64,000 nt of DNA from Desulfobacca acetoxidans DSM 11109. GTDB taxonomy: Bacteria > Desulfobacterota > Desulfobaccia > Desulfobaccales > Desulfobaccaceae. The stretch covers positions 2,914,001 to 2,978,000 of the forward strand of contig NC_015388.1 of assembly GCF_000195295.1 (NCBI RefSeq). The letters run 5' to 3'. The translations under genes and the position numbers were made by a program. Shown one piece after another: positions 54,874-63,648 of the stretch (the first letter of the stretch is position 1; every line of letters begins with the position of its first letter). The notes beneath the pieces are model-generated. The model ran no database searches. It was not told the DNA's origin and worked only from the letters and a program-made list of their open reading frames with translations.

Positions 54874-56137
54874 TTAAGACGTCGATTTTATTGTAGGGGT
54901 GAATCTTGTATTCATCCCCCTACGGCCGCCGATCAATGGTGGGGTGAATCTTGTATTCACCCCCCTTCGGCCGCCGATCAATGGTGGGGTGAATCTTGTA
55001 TTCACCCCCCTTCGGCCGCCGATCAATGGTGGGGTGAATCTTGTATTCACCCCCCTACGGTTGCTGAACACTGGGGGAGACGAATCTTTTATTCGACATC
55101 AGGGCGGGCGAACACAAGGTTCGCCCCTACAGCGGACAATGGGTTTTTTTATTTTTAAGACGTCGATTTTATTGTAGGGGTGAATCTTGTATTCATCCCC
55201 CTTCGGCCGCCGATCAATGGTCGGGTGAATCTTGTATTCATCCCCCTACGGCCGCCGATCAATGGTGGGGTGAATCTTGTATTCATCACCCTTCGGTTGT
55301 TGAACACTGGGGGGACGAATCTTTTATTCGACATCAGGGCGGGCGAACACAAGGTTCGCCCCTACAGCGGACAATGGGTTTTTTTATTCTTAAGACGTCG
55401 ATTTTATTGTAGGGGTGAATCTTGTATTCATCCCCCTACGGCCGCCGATCAATGGTGGGGTGAATCTTGTATTCATCACCCTACGGTTGCTGAACACTGG
55501 GGGGACGAATCTTTTATTCGACACCCAGGGCGGGCGAACACAAGGTTCGCCCCTACAGCGGACAATGGGTTTTTTTATTCTTAAGACGTCGATTTTATTG
55601 TAGGGGTGAATCTTGTATTCACCCCCCTTCGGCCGCCGATCAATGGTGGGGTGAATCTTGTATTCATCACCCTTCGGTTGCTGAACACTGGGGGGACGAA
55701 TCTTTTATTCGACACCAGGGCGGGCGAACACAAGGTTCGCCCCTACAGCGGACAATGGGTTTTTTTATTTTTAAAACGTCGATTTATTGTAGGGGTGAAT
55801 CTTGTATTCACCCCCCTTCGGCCGCCGATCAATGGTGGGGTGAATCTTGTATTCATCACCCTTCGGTTGCTGAACACTGGGGGGACGAATCTTTTATTCG
55901 ACACCAGGGCGGGCGAACACAAGGTTCGCCCCTACAGCGGACAATGGGTTTTTTTATTCTTAAGACGTCGATTTTATTGTAGGGGTGAATCTTGTATTCA
56001 TCCCCCTTCGGCCGCCGATCAATGGTGGGGTGAATCTTGTATTCACCCCCCTACGGTTGCTGAACACTGGGGGAGACGAATCTTTTATTCGACACCAGGG
56101 CGGGCGAACACAAGGTTCGCCCCTACAGCGGACAATG
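54874..56137. repeat. nested tandem array of hairpin repeats (1.26 kb)
   Basis: Six higher-order units start TTAAGACGTCGATTTTATTG (with small variants) at 54874, 55155, 55390, 55581, 55771 and 55960. Each holds a GGGGTGAATCTTGTATTCAC hairpin module of about 46 bp repeated 4, 3, 2, 2, 2 and 2 times. Each then has one GACGAATCTTTTATTCGAC hairpin and one GGGCGAACACAAGGTTCGCCC hairpin, ending CTACAGCGGACAATGG. Later units are about 190 bp. All hairpins are variants of one stem with loop CTTGT or its complement. Long frames across it on both strands are repeat artefacts. Confidence 0.95.
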
Positions 56138-56288
56138 GAGAACTTGAAAAGCATCATTCCTGCGTGGCGATATCTTTCTGCTGTATAACTTATTATTATT
56201 GCTTGTTAACACGAGGGGCGGAAGGCGCCGCGCTTTGCCGCCCGGCAGATTATTTCTATATTCTAAGGCATTAATATTGAAACACCAT

Positions 56289-57059
56289 ATGATCTATTTC
56301 ATATTATTGTGTTTCTGTCTATCTGAGAGCCCAGTTTTGGCCGGAGAGGGGCAGTCGGGGTTGACAGGTCCAACCGGCGGCCAAATGCTGGCGTTGAGAG
56401 CCACCACCGACCCTGTTCCAGAGCTTTTGGCCACTCAGGTGCGGATCTATATCTATCAGAACCACACGCGCCTCTGGCTTCCCCCGGAGGCAATGCTGCC
56501 CTTGAGTTTAGATGGTTCGGCGATAAAAAATGTGGTCAACAAGTCTCATCTGGCGAAGTTAGTCCAGAAGCTTGCCGGTCGCCAGGGGGTCGATCCTCTC
56601 CTGGTATTGGCTGTCATTCGCCGGGAGTCGGGGTTTAACTCTCTGGCAGTATCTCCTAAGGGCGCCATGGGGTTGATGCAGCTCATGCCTGAGACCGCAG
56701 CCCAACTCGGAGTGGAGGACCCGTTTAATATCGAACAGAATCTTACGGGTGGCATCCGCTTTCTGAAGCTCTGCCTGAACCGCTTCAACCAGAACGTCGT
56801 CCTCGCCCTGGCAGCCTACAATGCCGGTCCGGAGCGGGTGGACCAATACCAGGGGTTGCCGCCGTTTGCCGAGACCCAAAATTTCGTCAGCTTGGTTATG
56901 CAGGATTACTGCGGCGAACCTGTTAATCTGGCCCGATTCCGCCAGCCAGCGGCAAGTCCGGTCTTGGCCACACCCCTTGAAATCGCCAAAACTCATAAAC
57001 CTCGCAAATTGCTCTCCCTGCCATTTTTCAGCCGGCCGCCGCTGCTGGTAACCGAATAA
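56289..57059 (+). CDS. lytic transglycosylase (SLT domain)
   Basis: 256 aa. The start chosen is the ATG at 56289, giving a signal peptide (MIYFILLCFCLSESPVLAG). Earlier in-frame ATGs lie in the GC-rich gap after the repeat array. SLT motifs: VDPLLVLAVIRRESGFNSLAVSPKGAMGLMQLMPETA with the catalytic Glu in RRES, GGIRFLKLCLNRF and LALAAYNAGPERV. It cleaves peptidoglycan in the periplasm. The first 90 mature residues include a short hydrophilic region of unknown role. Confidence 0.9.
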   Translation: MIYFILLCFCLSESPVLAGEGQSGLTGPTGGQMLALRATTDPVPELLATQVRIYIYQNHTRLWLPPEAMLPLSLDGSAIKNVVNKSHLAKLVQKLAGRQGVDPLLVLAVIRRESGFNSLAVSPKGAMGLMQLMPETAAQLGVEDPFNIEQNLTGGIRFLKLCLNRFNQNVVLALAAYNAGPERVDQYQGLPPFAETQNFVSLVMQDYCGEPVNLARFRQPAASPVLATPLEIAKTHKPRKLLSLPFFSRPPLLVTE

Positions 57060-57097
57060 GATTTTTCAGGGGGTCCGGACTCACCCAAAAAGTCATC

Positions 57098-57320
57098 ATG
57101 TTTAAAAATCACCACGAAGCATGAAAACAGAATCGTGAGCTGCTCCCAATAATGTTTTTTCGGCTCACCGCTCGCTGTTTTTAGATAAATTTTTTCTCAA
57201 CAACCATGTTAAACCTAATCGGCGGCCAGGGGCCGTCCTATCCCATTATCGACAATTTATCGGCAATTTACTCATAGGGCGGGCCGCGCCCGCCGTCTTT
57301 AAGAGCACTGTTTTCATATA
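57098..57320 (+). repeat. repeats D and C (copy 3), composite
   Basis: Starts with the CATGTTT...CACGAAGCATGAAAACAG motif (family D), passes through GCTCACCGCTCGCTGTTTTT and continues into repeat C with a GGCGGGCCGCGCCCGCC hairpin. The same composite recurs at 58713-58936. The remaining gap to 57475 has a perfect hairpin CGCAGACC CGGA GGTCTGCG (57382-57401) but no gene. Confidence 0.8.
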
Positions 57321-57475
57321 ATAATTTCTGCTTGAGAGGCCCAAAACTCCAAGTCTGCTCGTATCAGGTTCTCCTCATAACGCAGACCCGGAGGTCTGCG
57401 CTATTAATCATTTCAACCGGAAATCAGAAAACAACAACTTAACTAGCCAGTACTCGGAACTCAGGTTCACCGCTT

Positions 57476-58705
57476 ATGCCGATGGATAACACTTCGCAGC
57501 CGGAAAAAGAAGAGGCTGTGATTTCGACTGTCTCCCCCCAGCAGCCATCACCATCTCCTCCCATGGGTGATAATTTCCCCAGCCAGTTCGCCAAGACCTT
57601 CTTCGGGGTGCTCACCGTTGTTATCCTGTATTTTTCCTATCTGATCGTAAAGCCCTACCTGGTGGAGATTTTTCTGGCTTTGGTCCTCTTTTTTATCAGT
57701 AAACCGCTCTACCAGGCAATCCTCGGGTTCTGCCGCGGCTGGCGCGGCATCAGTTCGGCTTTGACCTGTCTCCTATTGGCCCTCTTCATCATCCTGCCCA
57801 TTCTCATGTTGGCCGGCATCATCGCCAGCCAGGCGCTGGATTTGTATAACCTTATCAGCGCCGGCCTGCACAGCGGGACCTTATGGCAGGTTCTGACCAA
57901 AAAATTGGCCTTTTTGGAAGACTATGCCAAGCATCTAAACCTCCCGGTAAATTTAGAAAATCTCAAAATTGAAGAAGTCATCCGTACCGCCCTGATCAGC
58001 GCCAGCCAATTCATTTATAACAACAGCATCGGTCTGGTCAAAGGCTTTACCACTTTCCTCTTCAGCCTGCTGTTGATCCTCTTTATCACTTTCTTCTGTT
58101 TCCTGGAAGGAGACGATTTCATCGATGAGATCAAGCGGTTGTCGCCGTTGGATCAGGCGCATAATGATGAGATTTTAGGCGACGTCGAGAATACTATCAG
58201 GGCCACTATCCGGGGGACGGTTATTGTAGCAATTATTCAAGGAATCCTGGGGGGCCTGGGCTTCTTCTGTTTCGGGGTACCCCGGGCCGCTTTTTGGGGA
58301 ACCGTCATGATTCCGGCTTCGGTAATACCGGTGATCGGCGCGGCTATTATCTGGTTGCCGGCCGCGCTCTTCCTGTTTTTTCAGGGTCATATCTGGCAAA
58401 GCTTAGGAATGGTTTTATGGGGTGGGGTCTTTATCGGCTCTATTGATAACCTGGTCAAACCGTATCTTATGAAGGGGGCGCGTCAGACCCCCACTATTTT
58501 TACCTTATTCGCCATAATGGGGGGCATCACCTATTTCGGCATGATCGGTTTTATTCTGGGACCGTTGATTCTCTCTTTCCTGTTGTCGGTATTGGAGATC
58601 TATCGCAAGACAATCCTCATCAGAAGTCAAACACCTCCATCGAATGCAGCCCTGCCGATTGCCGAGTCATCCGCCGCAACTCCGGGAAACAACGATACCA
58701 TATAA
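57476..58705 (+). CDS. AI-2E transporter-family (PerM/TqsA-like) membrane protein
   Basis: 409 aa. A hydrophilic Pro/Ser-rich N-terminus (about 35 residues) is followed by two TM helices, a long helical loop (about 125-185), and five or more further TM helices. VFGVPRAAFWGTVM-like FCFGVPRAAFWGTVMIPASVIPVIGAAIIWLPAA and GVFIGSIDNLVKPYLMKGARQTPTIFTLFAIMGGITYFGMIGFILGPLIL are the family signature. Transport substrate unknown; family members export signals or ions. Confidence 0.9.
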   Translation: MPMDNTSQPEKEEAVISTVSPQQPSPSPPMGDNFPSQFAKTFFGVLTVVILYFSYLIVKPYLVEIFLALVLFFISKPLYQAILGFCRGWRGISSALTCLLLALFIILPILMLAGIIASQALDLYNLISAGLHSGTLWQVLTKKLAFLEDYAKHLNLPVNLENLKIEEVIRTALISASQFIYNNSIGLVKGFTTFLFSLLLILFITFFCFLEGDDFIDEIKRLSPLDQAHNDEILGDVENTIRATIRGTVIVAIIQGILGGLGFFCFGVPRAAFWGTVMIPASVIPVIGAAIIWLPAALFLFFQGHIWQSLGMVLWGGVFIGSIDNLVKPYLMKGARQTPTIFTLFAIMGGITYFGMIGFILGPLILSFLLSVLEIYRKTILIRSQTPPSNAALPIAESSAATPGNNDTI

Positions 58706-58712
58706 ATTGTCA

Positions 58713-58936
58713 TGTTCCGGTGATCACAACGAAGCATAAAAACAGAATCGCGGCGGCTGCTCACAATAATGCTTTTTGCTCACCGCTCACTGTTTTCATA
58801 CAGAATTTTTTCTCATCGACCATGTTAAACCTAAGCAACGGCCAGGGGCCGCCTTATCCCATGATCGATAATTTATTGGCAATTTACTCATAGGGCGGGT
58901 TGCGCCCGCCGCCTTTAAGAGGACTGTTTTCATACA
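58713..58936 (+). repeat. repeats D and C (copy 4), composite
   Basis: Same arrangement as 57098-57320: CACAACGAAGCATAAAAACAG, GCTCACCGCTCACTGTTTTC, CATGTTAAACC, GGGCCGCC, and a GGCGGGTTGCGCCCGCC hairpin, ending in GACTGTTTTCATAC. The two composites flank the AI-2E transporter gene as direct repeats. Confidence 0.85.
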
Positions 58937-59002
58937 AAAGGCTGGAGCAGAGTAGGCCCCAGCCTGATGACGCATCTCTAGCCGCAGAAGCAAACCGAGA
59001 CT

Positions 59003-59812
59003 TTACTCCCCTTCTCCGATAAAATTTTTCTTCAGATCGGCGAAATTCAACTGGCTCTGGGAGAAGGCGGCCCGGCTTTCAAGTTGCTCGATCTCCTGCT
59101 GGACCAAGGTCCTATCCAGATGGCGATCCTCATGAATCAGTTGGCAGTATTCTTCATACAACTCCTGCTTCAATTCTTCGGAAAACAATCCCGGCTTGCC
59201 CAAATCTTCTTCTAAACCGAAGACATTGTCCAAGAGATAGAAATACGTCGCCCGGGCTTCGGATAACCGGCCCATCTGAGCCAAGCGGTCTGCTTTCTCC
59301 TGCGCCAGGCGAAGCTTTTCTTCCAGCTCACCGGTCTCCGCGGCGCCAGTCGGTCCGACCTGGCCGATAATAGAATCGATGCTCTCCAAGATGGTATCCA
59401 GATCCGGGCTTTCCTCTTTAAGAAGCTCCCTGGATTCCAATACCTTATCAGCTAACTCCAAAATTATCTTGATCAGTTCACTTTTGGAATACTGTTTCAA
59501 CTGGTCTCTTAAAGCGGTTCGATCTAAAAAACTCTCCGGCTTGTCAAGCCAGGCCGCCAACACTGCCAAGGCGCAGACACACCAACCCTCGCCTTCATGC
59601 TGGCAGGTGCAGGTGCTCTGTAACCCTCCATCGATAATTGACACGGCGGCAGTACACCAATTCTCATTATTCTGAACCGCCGCCTCCAGACGGTCGGGGG
59701 TTCGAAAACGGAAATGTACCTGTTTTTGGCGGACCAACTCCTGCGCCGCCAGCCACTGTTCTTCTGACCCCAACCGCTGTATTTTATCTGCATCAAGTTC
59801 TTCAAAACGCAT
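59003..59812 (-). CDS. SWIM-zinc-finger-like protein
   Basis: 269 aa. FRFRTPDRLEAAVQNNENWCTAAVSI precedes STCTCQHEGEGWCVCALAVLAAW, a CxCx7CxC pattern (Cys68, 70, 78, 80) like the SWIM motif CxCxnCxH but with Cys for His. The C-terminal two thirds are helical and acidic, with a coiled-coil-like ELEEKLRLAQEKADRLAQMG and YCQLIHEDRHLDRT. SWIM domains bind DNA or protein. Probably a conserved protein of unknown function. No operon partner is evident. Confidence 0.7.
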   Translation of the reverse strand: MRFEELDADKIQRLGSEEQWLAAQELVRQKQVHFRFRTPDRLEAAVQNNENWCTAAVSIIDGGLQSTCTCQHEGEGWCVCALAVLAAWLDKPESFLDRTALRDQLKQYSKSELIKIILELADKVLESRELLKEESPDLDTILESIDSIIGQVGPTGAAETGELEEKLRLAQEKADRLAQMGRLSEARATYFYLLDNVFGLEEDLGKPGLFSEELKQELYEEYCQLIHEDRHLDRTLVQQEIEQLESRAAFSQSQLNFADLKKNFIGEGE

Positions 59813-59921
59813 AAATAATTCCCTTTAGTCTCAACTTTACCAGTTAAGTTTATATCTGCTTCTTGCAAAAGGCAATTCGAATATAGGCTTAAAGAAATTT
59901 TTTTTGAAATAATTTCTTGGA

Positions 59922-60581
59922 TTAGAAGCGGAAATTTCGGCTGCGGTCAAAAAGGCGGTTGAGTCGTTTCTCTAATTCTAACCGGAATCCTTCCAAGGCC
60001 TTGCCCCGCGCATCCGGAGGAACCCACACTGGCTCTCCGAATAAAAGCGCTACCCGACTGAACGGCCATATCAGCTCAAATCGATCCCAGGTGTTTAGAA
60101 CAGTTTTCCTTTCGCTGGCCACGGCTACCGGCAGGACAGGAACCCCAGCCTCCCGGCCCAACACCGCTACCCCCTTTTGTACCCGGTGACAGGGTCCGCG
60201 GGAGCCATCGGCGATAATGCCGCCAGACTGTCCCCGGCGTATGAGACCGGCCATCTTTTTCAAGGCCGCCAGGCCACCTTTATTGCGGGAGCCTGAGAGA
60301 ATCATGGCCCCAAACCTCTCGGCGATGCGGCCCACCAGCTCGCCGTCATAACTGGGGCTGGCCAGCAGCACTATCTTTCGGGGCCGATCTCGAAAATGGT
60401 AAAATACATAGGCAAGCTGGCCGTGCCAACAGGTATAGAGTATCGGGTGGCCTTGGGCTTCGAGTTCGGCTTCCGCTTTCGGGTTGATTATAATGTGAGA
60501 ACAACTACCGAAGATGCTCATCATGACTGCTCTCGCAATAGGTGGCACGAGCCGCAGCCATAAGGGATGACGTAGTTTCAT
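59922..60581 (-). CDS. DUF374/lysophospholipid acyltransferase-like protein
   Basis: 219 aa from the ATG at 60581 (MKLRHPLWLRLVPPIARA). The frame runs 22 codons further, but that part is repeat D read as protein. ILYTCWHGQLAYVFYHF carries the HxxxxD-like region (WHGQ), and ASPSYDGELVGRIAERFGAMILSGSRNKGGLAALKKM with GIIADGSRGPCHRVQKGVAVLGREAGVPVLPVAVA is the DUF374 signature. Members are thought to acylate lipid A or phospholipid precursors. Confidence 0.85.
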   Translation of the reverse strand: MKLRHPLWLRLVPPIARAVMMSIFGSCSHIIINPKAEAELEAQGHPILYTCWHGQLAYVFYHFRDRPRKIVLLASPSYDGELVGRIAERFGAMILSGSRNKGGLAALKKMAGLIRRGQSGGIIADGSRGPCHRVQKGVAVLGREAGVPVLPVAVASERKTVLNTWDRFELIWPFSRVALLFGEPVWVPPDARGKALEGFRLELEKRLNRLFDRSRNFRF

Positions 60582-60690
60582 ATGAAAACAGTGAACAGTG
60601 GGCGGTGAGCGGTGAGCAGAAAAAGCATTATTGTGAACAGCTGCCACGGCTTAGTTTTCATGCTTCGTTGTGCTCCTTGGAACATGAAAA
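60582..60690 (-). repeat. repeat D (inverted copy)
   Basis: Minus-strand copy of the family D motifs: CATGTTCCAAGGAGCACAAC, CGAAGCATGAAAAC, then GCTCACCGCTCACCGCCC and CACTGTTCACTGTTTTCAT. It ends at the start codon of the acyltransferase gene, so it forms its upstream region and probably its leader. Confidence 0.7.
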
Positions 60691-60701
60691 TTCAGATGAA
60701 A

Positions 60702-61094
60702 TTAAAGAAGCTTCTTGCCCTGGGGCAGGCGCTCTAATTTTGCCAGGATTTTTTCCGTATAAATGCCATGCTCCTCTAATAGGGGAGACGTTTTCCGGAT
60801 CAGGTTCAACTTCATGGTAAGGAAATTCAACCGCCGCATCTGATTTAATTTCTCCTTCTCATCGGGCATGTTGGCCATCATGTCCTGCAAAGTAAGTATC
60901 TCTTTCTGCAATTGCAGCTCAGGGGGCAGGCAGTCCGCCATCTTCAATATCTTGTAAGGCATCCGCAGCTCTGCCGGAATCTGGCTGTCGTCCTCTAATT
61001 TCAAGGGCCGCCCCTTGCCCACCAGATTGTTAAAAACCCCCTCTTGGATGGCCTCCAAGATACGGTTTTCAGCTATTTTCTCTAAGAAAAACAA
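60702..61094 (-). CDS. DUF1992 (DnaJ-homologue C28-like) protein
   Basis: 130 aa. TTG start with AAGGAG 7 nt upstream. EKIAENRILEAIQEGVFNNLVGKGRPLKLEDDSQIPAELRMPYKILKMADCLPPELQLQKEI is the DUF1992 signature, with its invariant GxGxPL and PxELRMxxKIL. Cytoplasmic and helical; function unknown. Confidence 0.88.
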   Translation of the reverse strand: MFFLEKIAENRILEAIQEGVFNNLVGKGRPLKLEDDSQIPAELRMPYKILKMADCLPPELQLQKEILTLQDMMANMPDEKEKLNQMRRLNFLTMKLNLIRKTSPLLEEHGIYTEKILAKLERLPQGKKLL

Positions 61095-61530
61095 TATCTC
61101 TCTCCTTACAGAGAAAAACCTGCTACCCGGAAGTTCCGAGTTCCGAATTTTGAGAAGAGATTATCATATCCATATGAGATTCTTGCAAAACTCTGGTTAT
61201 GGGGTTATGGTCATTCTGAGTGCAGCGAAGAATCTAATGGTTTTATAGACTTAAGATCCTGTACTTCGTTCAGGATGACTAAAAAGCTATTTGGCAAAAG
61301 TCTCCATAAGTTGAGGAACACAACGAAGCATGAACGCAGAACTGGGGCAACTGCTCACCACCCGCTCCCACCGCTCATCGTTGGTTCTAGGAATCGCCTA
61401 GGTGCTTTTTTTTTGCCTTAGCATCTGATAAAATATAAACAATATTAAGTTTTCAGGAAGGAATAAAAACGCTCCGCAATAAAATCGCGGGTCCCTAGAA
61501 AACTTAAGAAATTGATTATTCGGAGATGAT
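61095..61530. repeat. repeat-rich leader region of the ThiC-family gene
   Basis: 61210-61279 is a palindromic element GTCATTCTGAGTGCAGCGAA...TCAGGATGAC of a kind widespread in bacteria. 61305-61385 is a family D fragment (GAACACAACGAAGCATGAAC). A CTAGG/CCTAG hairpin with a long T-run follows near 61388-61415. I looked for a TPP riboswitch and saw no CTGAGA/ACCTGATCTGG-type core. Confidence 0.6.
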
Positions 61531-62805
61531 ATGACCCAAAGGGAAACAGCCCTGGCCGGCCATTTGACGCCGGCAATGATAGCCGCAGCTCAGAAAGAGG
61601 GAATGCCGCCGGAATTCATCCGAACCGGCTTGGCCCAAGGAACCCTCGCCATTCCGGCTAATGTGGGCCACCACAATCTGGACCCCATTGCCATCGGCAC
61701 CGGCGTCCGGGTGAAGATCAATGCCAACCTCGGCGCCTCGCCCCACGACATCAGTCTGGCCAAAGAGAGAGAAAAACTGGCCGCCGCCATCCGTTACGGC
61801 GCCCATACAGTGATGGACCTGTCCACCGGCGGCGACCTGAATGCTATCCGCACGACCCTGTTAAGCGAGTGCCCGTTGCCTTTCGGCACGGTGCCGGTAT
61901 ACCAGGTCATGGCCGAGGCCAAACGACTGGACGATATTACCGCCGACCACCTTCTCGAGGCCGTCCGACTTCAGGCCCAGCAGGGGGTTGATTTTGTTAC
62001 AGTTCATTGTGGCGTCACCCGCAAGGCCCTGCCATTGCTGAAAAATCGGGTTACTGGCGTAGTCTCCCGCGGCGGCGCCTTCCTGGTCGCCTGGATGCGC
62101 CGGTTCGGCCGGGAAAACCCGCTCTTCGAGCGGTTTGATGAACTTCTGGACATCGCCCGCACCTATGACGTCACCCTCAGTCTGGGGGACGGCTTGCGGC
62201 CCGGATGTCTGGCCGACGCCAACGACAGGGCCCAGTTCCACGAGTTGAGAGTGTTGGGTCAGTTGACCCAGCGGGCTTGGGCCGCCGGAGTCCAGGTGAT
62301 CATCGAAGGTCCCGGACACGTCCCCTTACACCTTATCAAAAAAAACATCCGCCTGCAGCAGAAGTACTGCCATGGCGCCCCCTTCTATGTCCTGGGACCG
62401 CTGGTCACCGATGTTGCTGCCGGATATGACCACATCGCCGGAGCTATTGGCGGAACTTTGGCCGCCAGCCTGGGGGCTGCCTTTCTCTGCTATGTCACCC
62501 CCGCTGAACACCTCAAACTGCCCGAGGTTCAGGACGTCATCGACGGCGTCATCGCCTCCCGGATTGCCGCTCACGCTGCCGATATTGCCCGGGGGCTGCC
62601 CGGCGCCGCAGACTGGGACCTGAAAATCTCCCAAGCCCGCCGCGCCCTGGATTGGGAAACCCAGATCGGCCTCTCAGTCAATCCCGACAAAGCCAGGCAA
62701 TATCGTCTGTCCAGCCGCGCCAAGGATGATCAATGTACTATGTGCGGCCGATTCTGCGCCATGAAGGTCTTTGATGAACGCTTCGATGAAAGGGAAAAAG
62801 ACTGA
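61531..62805 (+). CDS. ThiC-family radical SAM enzyme (ThiC or BzaF-like)
   Basis: 424 aa short form. IPANVGHHNLDPIAIGTGVRVKINANLG, TVMDLSTGGDL, TVPVYQV, FVTVHCGVTRKALPLL, VSRGGAFLVAWM, SLGDGLRPGCLADAND, IEGPGHVPLHLI, LGPLVTDVAAGYDHI and the C-terminal CTMCGRFCAMKV (CxxCxxxxC cluster motif). It converts aminoimidazole ribotide to the thiamine pyrimidine, or to hydroxybenzimidazole if BzaF-like. The lack of a visible TPP riboswitch leaves both open. SD GGAGATGAT. Confidence 0.88.
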   Translation: MTQRETALAGHLTPAMIAAAQKEGMPPEFIRTGLAQGTLAIPANVGHHNLDPIAIGTGVRVKINANLGASPHDISLAKEREKLAAAIRYGAHTVMDLSTGGDLNAIRTTLLSECPLPFGTVPVYQVMAEAKRLDDITADHLLEAVRLQAQQGVDFVTVHCGVTRKALPLLKNRVTGVVSRGGAFLVAWMRRFGRENPLFERFDELLDIARTYDVTLSLGDGLRPGCLADANDRAQFHELRVLGQLTQRAWAAGVQVIIEGPGHVPLHLIKKNIRLQQKYCHGAPFYVLGPLVTDVAAGYDHIAGAIGGTLAASLGAAFLCYVTPAEHLKLPEVQDVIDGVIASRIAAHAADIARGLPGAADWDLKISQARRALDWETQIGLSVNPDKARQYRLSSRAKDDQCTMCGRFCAMKVFDERFDEREKD

Positions 62806-62933
62806 TAGGACTGCCAGCCTCTAAAAGATGCCAGCGCCGGTCCGATTAAAAATCGATTCCCCTTCACTGAACGGCTGGAGGGGTCTTACTCCCAGGGCCG
62901 CGATACCGGAAAGCGATACCTATCCCGCTCCCA

Positions 62934-63575
62934 TTATTGGGCCATCGGGTTGGGTTCAATCGCTTTGCGGTTCTTGACCCGCCGTCGCCACCAGAAGACA
63001 TAGGCCGCCGCCCCAACGACGCCCGCCGCCACTACGACAATGTCCAGGGTGTGAGAATAATGATGAATGATCTCCCAATGTTCCTTTAATTTCAACCCCA
63101 GATAGGCCAGAAACATATTCCAGATGGCGGCCCCAATGGTAGTGTAAACCAGAAATGGCGTTAGGTTCATCTTCCCCAAACCCGCCGGGATAGAGATCAG
63201 GTGGCGGACGATGGGAATGAAACGGGAGATGAAAATGGTCCGGCTGCCGTAGCGGCGGAAAAATGCCTCGGTCCATTCCAGGTGGTGCGGATTCAGCATG
63301 AGATAACGGCCAAAACGCAGAACCACAATCTCGCCTTTGCGTCCCATCCAATACGACGCCAGCGAACCTATGATAGATCCCAGAGTGCTTGCCGCCATCA
63401 CCCCTAACAGGGTAAATTCGCCGGTGTAAATCAAAAATCCGGCGAATGGCATGACCATTTCGCTGGGAACCGGAGCGATCATGCTCTCGAGGGCCATCAG
63501 GACAAAGACGCCGGTATAACCCAAAAAAGAGATGAGCTCCGTGATATAGTGTAGTAATGTTTCGGTTAGACCCAT
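62934..63575 (-). CDS. DedA-family membrane protein
   Basis: 213 aa. FLGYTGVFVLMALESMIAPVPSEMVMPFAGFLIYTGE carries the E...P.PSE signature, then LGSIIGSLASYWMGRKGE, and RRYGSRTIFISRFIPIVRHLISIPAGLGKMN is the conserved RF-P-R-----AG motif. The C-terminus has one TM helix and a basic tail. DedA proteins move or scramble lipids (undecaprenyl phosphate or phosphatidylethanolamine) and affect envelope homeostasis. Single gene, close to the ThiC-family gene but convergent. Confidence 0.92.
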   Translation of the reverse strand: MGLTETLLHYITELISFLGYTGVFVLMALESMIAPVPSEMVMPFAGFLIYTGEFTLLGVMAASTLGSIIGSLASYWMGRKGEIVVLRFGRYLMLNPHHLEWTEAFFRRYGSRTIFISRFIPIVRHLISIPAGLGKMNLTPFLVYTTIGAAIWNMFLAYLGLKLKEHWEIIHHYSHTLDIVVVAAGVVGAAAYVFWWRRRVKNRKAIEPNPMAQ

Positions 63576-63648
63576 ATGAAGTTTCGAGTTTCAAGTTTCA
63601 ACTAGGAATATGAAGGAATCCAAACCAACTTCAGATATCTCCTCTTCC

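Noticed and set aside
54874-56137. CRISPR array
   Set aside because: The repeats are spaced by other repeats, not by unique spacers of constant size. Units have variable inner copy number and there are no cas genes.
55180-56274. Long open frames (up to 222 codons) over the repeat array
   Set aside because: They consist of the same translated hairpin repeats, occur on both strands, and lack signals for translation.
60582-60647. N-terminal 22 codons of the acyltransferase frame
   Set aside because: They are repeat D in translation. The family sequence begins at the ATG at 60581.
61095-61530. TPP riboswitch upstream of the ThiC-family gene
   Set aside because: The conserved core sequences were not found by eye. 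The stretch is explained by dispersed repeats.
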